Source: Chitinophagales bacterium (GTDB lineage Bacteria > Bacteroidota > Bacteroidia > Chitinophagales > JADIYW01). Taken from it: a stretch of 64,000 nt of DNA. The position numbers and the translations under genes are program-made. Below, one piece after another: positions 62,392 through 64,000 of the stretch. Numbering within the stretch: the stretch's first letter is position 1; every line of letters begins with the position of its first letter. The notes beneath the pieces are model-generated. The model was not told where the DNA came from, searched no databases, and saw nothing but the letters and a program-made list of their open reading frames with translations. The stretch covers positions 35,663-99,662 of the forward strand of contig JAMLHJ010000013.1 in the NCBI GenBank assembly GCA_023957245.1. The letters run 5' to 3'.

Positions 62392-63264
62392 TTAATACTT
62401 TTTCCATTCAAAACTTTTAAATCCACTTTCTGTCGCCCATTTGCGCCAAACTGCTTCAAGAATTTCATTGTCTCTTTGACCTAGTGGATGCTTGTATATT
62501 TGCAACTTATCATTCTTATCTCTTTCGTGTGTTTCTAAAACGTGAAGATTGACAAGTTGATTGTTATCGTTTTTAATTGGCGTCAAGCACAATGTTTTAT
62601 TTGAGTCAAGTGCCGTTTTTATGTCCACATTATTTGATTTGCAATACTGTCTTACTTTGTCAATTTCAGAACTGCCAAAATAAAATTGATTGTTTGCTCT
62701 TTTGTTTATATACTCTAAATAACCATCTGTGAAAATGTAAATATGGTTATCGAAGTTTACGAATGTTGTATCTACACCATCAGTTAGATAAGTGTCTTTT
62801 TTGATGATTGGTTCATTCTCAATTTTTTCAATTAATATGCTTATTAAGTCTAACCCCTTGTTTCTAATGTTGGTATATGTACTTTTTACTTTCTTTTCAA
62901 AATCGTCTATTTGATATGTTAAGCCACTGCCTTGAAACTTACCTGTTGAATTGATAAATTGTTGTTTGTCTCCCAAATTTTTGATTTTATCAATATCAAT
63001 GGTAGCAATAACCTTGTCGGAAAAAGAAGAAAAGCAAATGGAAGATTTATCGCCAATCTTTTCTCCGGGCTTAACGCATTCATTTTTAAAATACTGAACA
63101 ATCTTGTGAATCTCTTCTATGTCCTTTGGGGGCTTGTTGTCAATACGACTTGATAAATCAGAAAGGATTACAATGTTTTGATACTTCAAATGTTTGTTTT
63201 GTGATTCTGAACCACAAGAAAAAAGAAATACGATTGCCGAACAAACGATTAAAATGTTTTTCAT
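62392..63264 (-). CDS. Lipoprotein with VWA-like domain, unknown function
   Basis: A 290-residue protein with a lipoprotein signal (IVFLFSCGSES, Cys ~17). Residues ~31-190 look like a von Willebrand A fold: a first strand NIVILSDLSSRID ending in a DxSxR variant of the MIDAS DxSxS motif, a central FSSFSDKVI strand with helices, and HIYIFTDGYLEY carrying the FTDG MIDAS loop. The C-terminal ~70 residues (LHVLETHERD, ILEAVWRKWATESGFKSFEWKKY) are conserved-looking but unassigned. It lies 16 bases downstream of the membrane coiled-coil gene and must be cotranscribed. It may bind a divalent metal and a partner at the envelope. Confidence 0.65.
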   Translation of the reverse strand: MKNILIVCSAIVFLFSCGSESQNKHLKYQNIVILSDLSSRIDNKPPKDIEEIHKIVQYFKNECVKPGEKIGDKSSICFSSFSDKVIATIDIDKIKNLGDKQQFINSTGKFQGSGLTYQIDDFEKKVKSTYTNIRNKGLDLISILIEKIENEPIIKKDTYLTDGVDTTFVNFDNHIYIFTDGYLEYINKRANNQFYFGSSEIDKVRQYCKSNNVDIKTALDSNKTLCLTPIKNDNNQLVNLHVLETHERDKNDKLQIYKHPLGQRDNEILEAVWRKWATESGFKSFEWKKY

Positions 63265-63280
63265 TACCGACCTTTACTTA

Positions 63281-64000
63281 TTAGATTGTTGGTTCACTTA
63301 CTCGGTCAATTTCATTCACTCTATTTGCTACTTCTTCTGTTGCATAATATTCAGGAAGAAACCTAATAAAACCTGATTTATATGCAGAAATAACGCTATT
63401 AAAAATCACGTCAGTAAATATTTTTCCGCTCGTTATTCTTGCTCTGAAATCGTCATAAATCGCTTTTATCCGATTTTGTAACTCAGAATATCTATTATCA
63501 ATTTGAGTTTGAAGTTTATTGATTTCTGTTTCCAAATTGAGAACCTCTATTTTCTGTAGGTTTATTGCTTCTTCTTTTTCTTTTATCTTGTTTGTTAATT
63601 GTTCCTTTTCTGAATTAAGGTCAATCATGTCTTCGTCTAATAATTGGATTTTTCTGTTCTTTTCTCCATCAACCAAATCTCTTTGCGAATTTTTGTAGGC
63701 GTTTGTAATGTTATCAATTAAAAAGTGCATGAGAATTAAAGGAAACATACCAAACACAAAAATCAACCAAAACTCTCCATGTTTTACTACTTCCCAAAGT
63801 TGAAGGTCAGATTCTTTTCCCACTAACAAGCATTTTATTTCGTCTGTGTTGATAGCAACCATAACAGCAACCATAATGTCAAATATTAGTATCCCTACCC
63901 AAAACAAAAGAGAGTTTACTATTTTATTTTTACTTTCAATGATTTTTAAGTTGGAAAGAAGTGTTGGAATAAGAAAGAAAAGGGCGGCAACAAATCCGAA
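63281..64000 (-). CDS. Membrane protein with long coiled coil, partial at 5' end
   Basis: The frame is open from the TAA at 63281 to the window edge, so the start lies beyond 64000. The visible part has three hydrophobic segments (a short one ending LLSNLKIIESK, one around WVGILIFDIMVAVMVAI, one around FWLIFVFGMFPLILMHFL), then about 110 residues of charged heptad-type coiled coil (EKEQLTNKIKEKEEAINLQ, NLETEINKLQTQIDNRYSEL) and a C-terminal globular tail. It is probably an inner-membrane protein with a cytoplasmic coiled coil. I do not recognise the family. It pairs with the VWA-like lipoprotein downstream. Confidence 0.65.
   Translation of the reverse strand, partial: FGFVAALFFLIPTLLSNLKIIESKNKIVNSLLFWVGILIFDIMVAVMVAINTDEIKCLLVGKESDLQLWEVVKHGEFWLIFVFGMFPLILMHFLIDNITNAYKNSQRDLVDGEKNRKIQLLDEDMIDLNSEKEQLTNKIKEKEEAINLQKIEVLNLETEINKLQTQIDNRYSELQNRIKAIYDDFRARITSGKIFTDVIFNSVISAYKSGFIRFLPEYYATEEVANRVNEIDRVSEPTI

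Overview
The window is 64 kb of chromosome from a low-GC member of the Bacteroidota. The evidence is several type IX secretion (T9SS) and gliding parts (PorP/SprF-like proteins, a gliding-type C-terminal sorting domain, a PorW/SprE-like TPR protein, PorZ), a TonB-dependent receptor, an Ig-like (Big_5) lipoprotein, a DUF5117-type metalloprotease, and repeated TAnnTTTG promoter elements. I cannot resolve the family or genus. I see no tRNA or rRNA gene, insertion sequence, prophage or CRISPR array. Almost all of it looks like ordinary, densely packed chromosome.

Layout. 1-2318: the end of one PorP/SprF-like gene, a sorting-domain adhesin-like protein and a second PorP/SprF-like gene. 2319-2371: two parS-like sites. 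2398-7258: mnmG, an Ig-like lipoprotein and a metZ-like sulfhydrylase. 7417-16820 (minus): a TolB-like propeller protein, a phosphodiester glycosidase, uvrC, a class A PBP and a PorW/SprE-like gene. 16982-19751: orphan atpZ-like and small membrane genes, pheS and a radical SAM/SPASM protein. 19786-33049: a metalloprotease, an Hsp15-like protein, a DUF4184 membrane protein, an acyl-CoA synthetase, a DMT transporter, a DUF4403-like protein, a lipase, a membrane EEP phosphatase, an O-methyltransferase and an AraC regulator.

33171-45956 (minus) is a potassium-stress island. It holds a sigma54-type response regulator, a 27-codon membrane ORF, kdpF, kdpA, kdpB, kdpC and a porin. After a strong terminator come carbonic anhydrase, pirin, an FMN reductase, a kinase-less KdpD and a separate histidine kinase. 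Three spacers in this island carry the same pair of 7-bp tandem repeats directly in front of start codons, and a sigma54-like promoter precedes the operon. 46068-50139 holds an SBF transporter and a probable copper-handling trio (HYC_CC_PP, TonB receptor, HMA protein). 50383-61183 holds an AddA/RecB-like helicase, an aldose epimerase, the PorZ-RecO pair, a ClC channel, an aminotransferase, queD and an ArsC-like gene. 61184-61605 is a non-coding spacer with hairpins. 61606-64000 holds a VanX-like dipeptidase, a bidirectional terminator and, at the edge, a two-gene unit of unknown function (VWA-like lipoprotein plus a membrane coiled-coil protein).

The observations most worth following are the heptad repeats in the kdp spacers, the 27-codon ORF upstream of kdpF with its sigma54-like promoter, the fixed TAnnTTTG-N5-start spacing that suggests leaderless mRNAs, the parS-like pair beside mnmG, and the unknown pair at the right edge.
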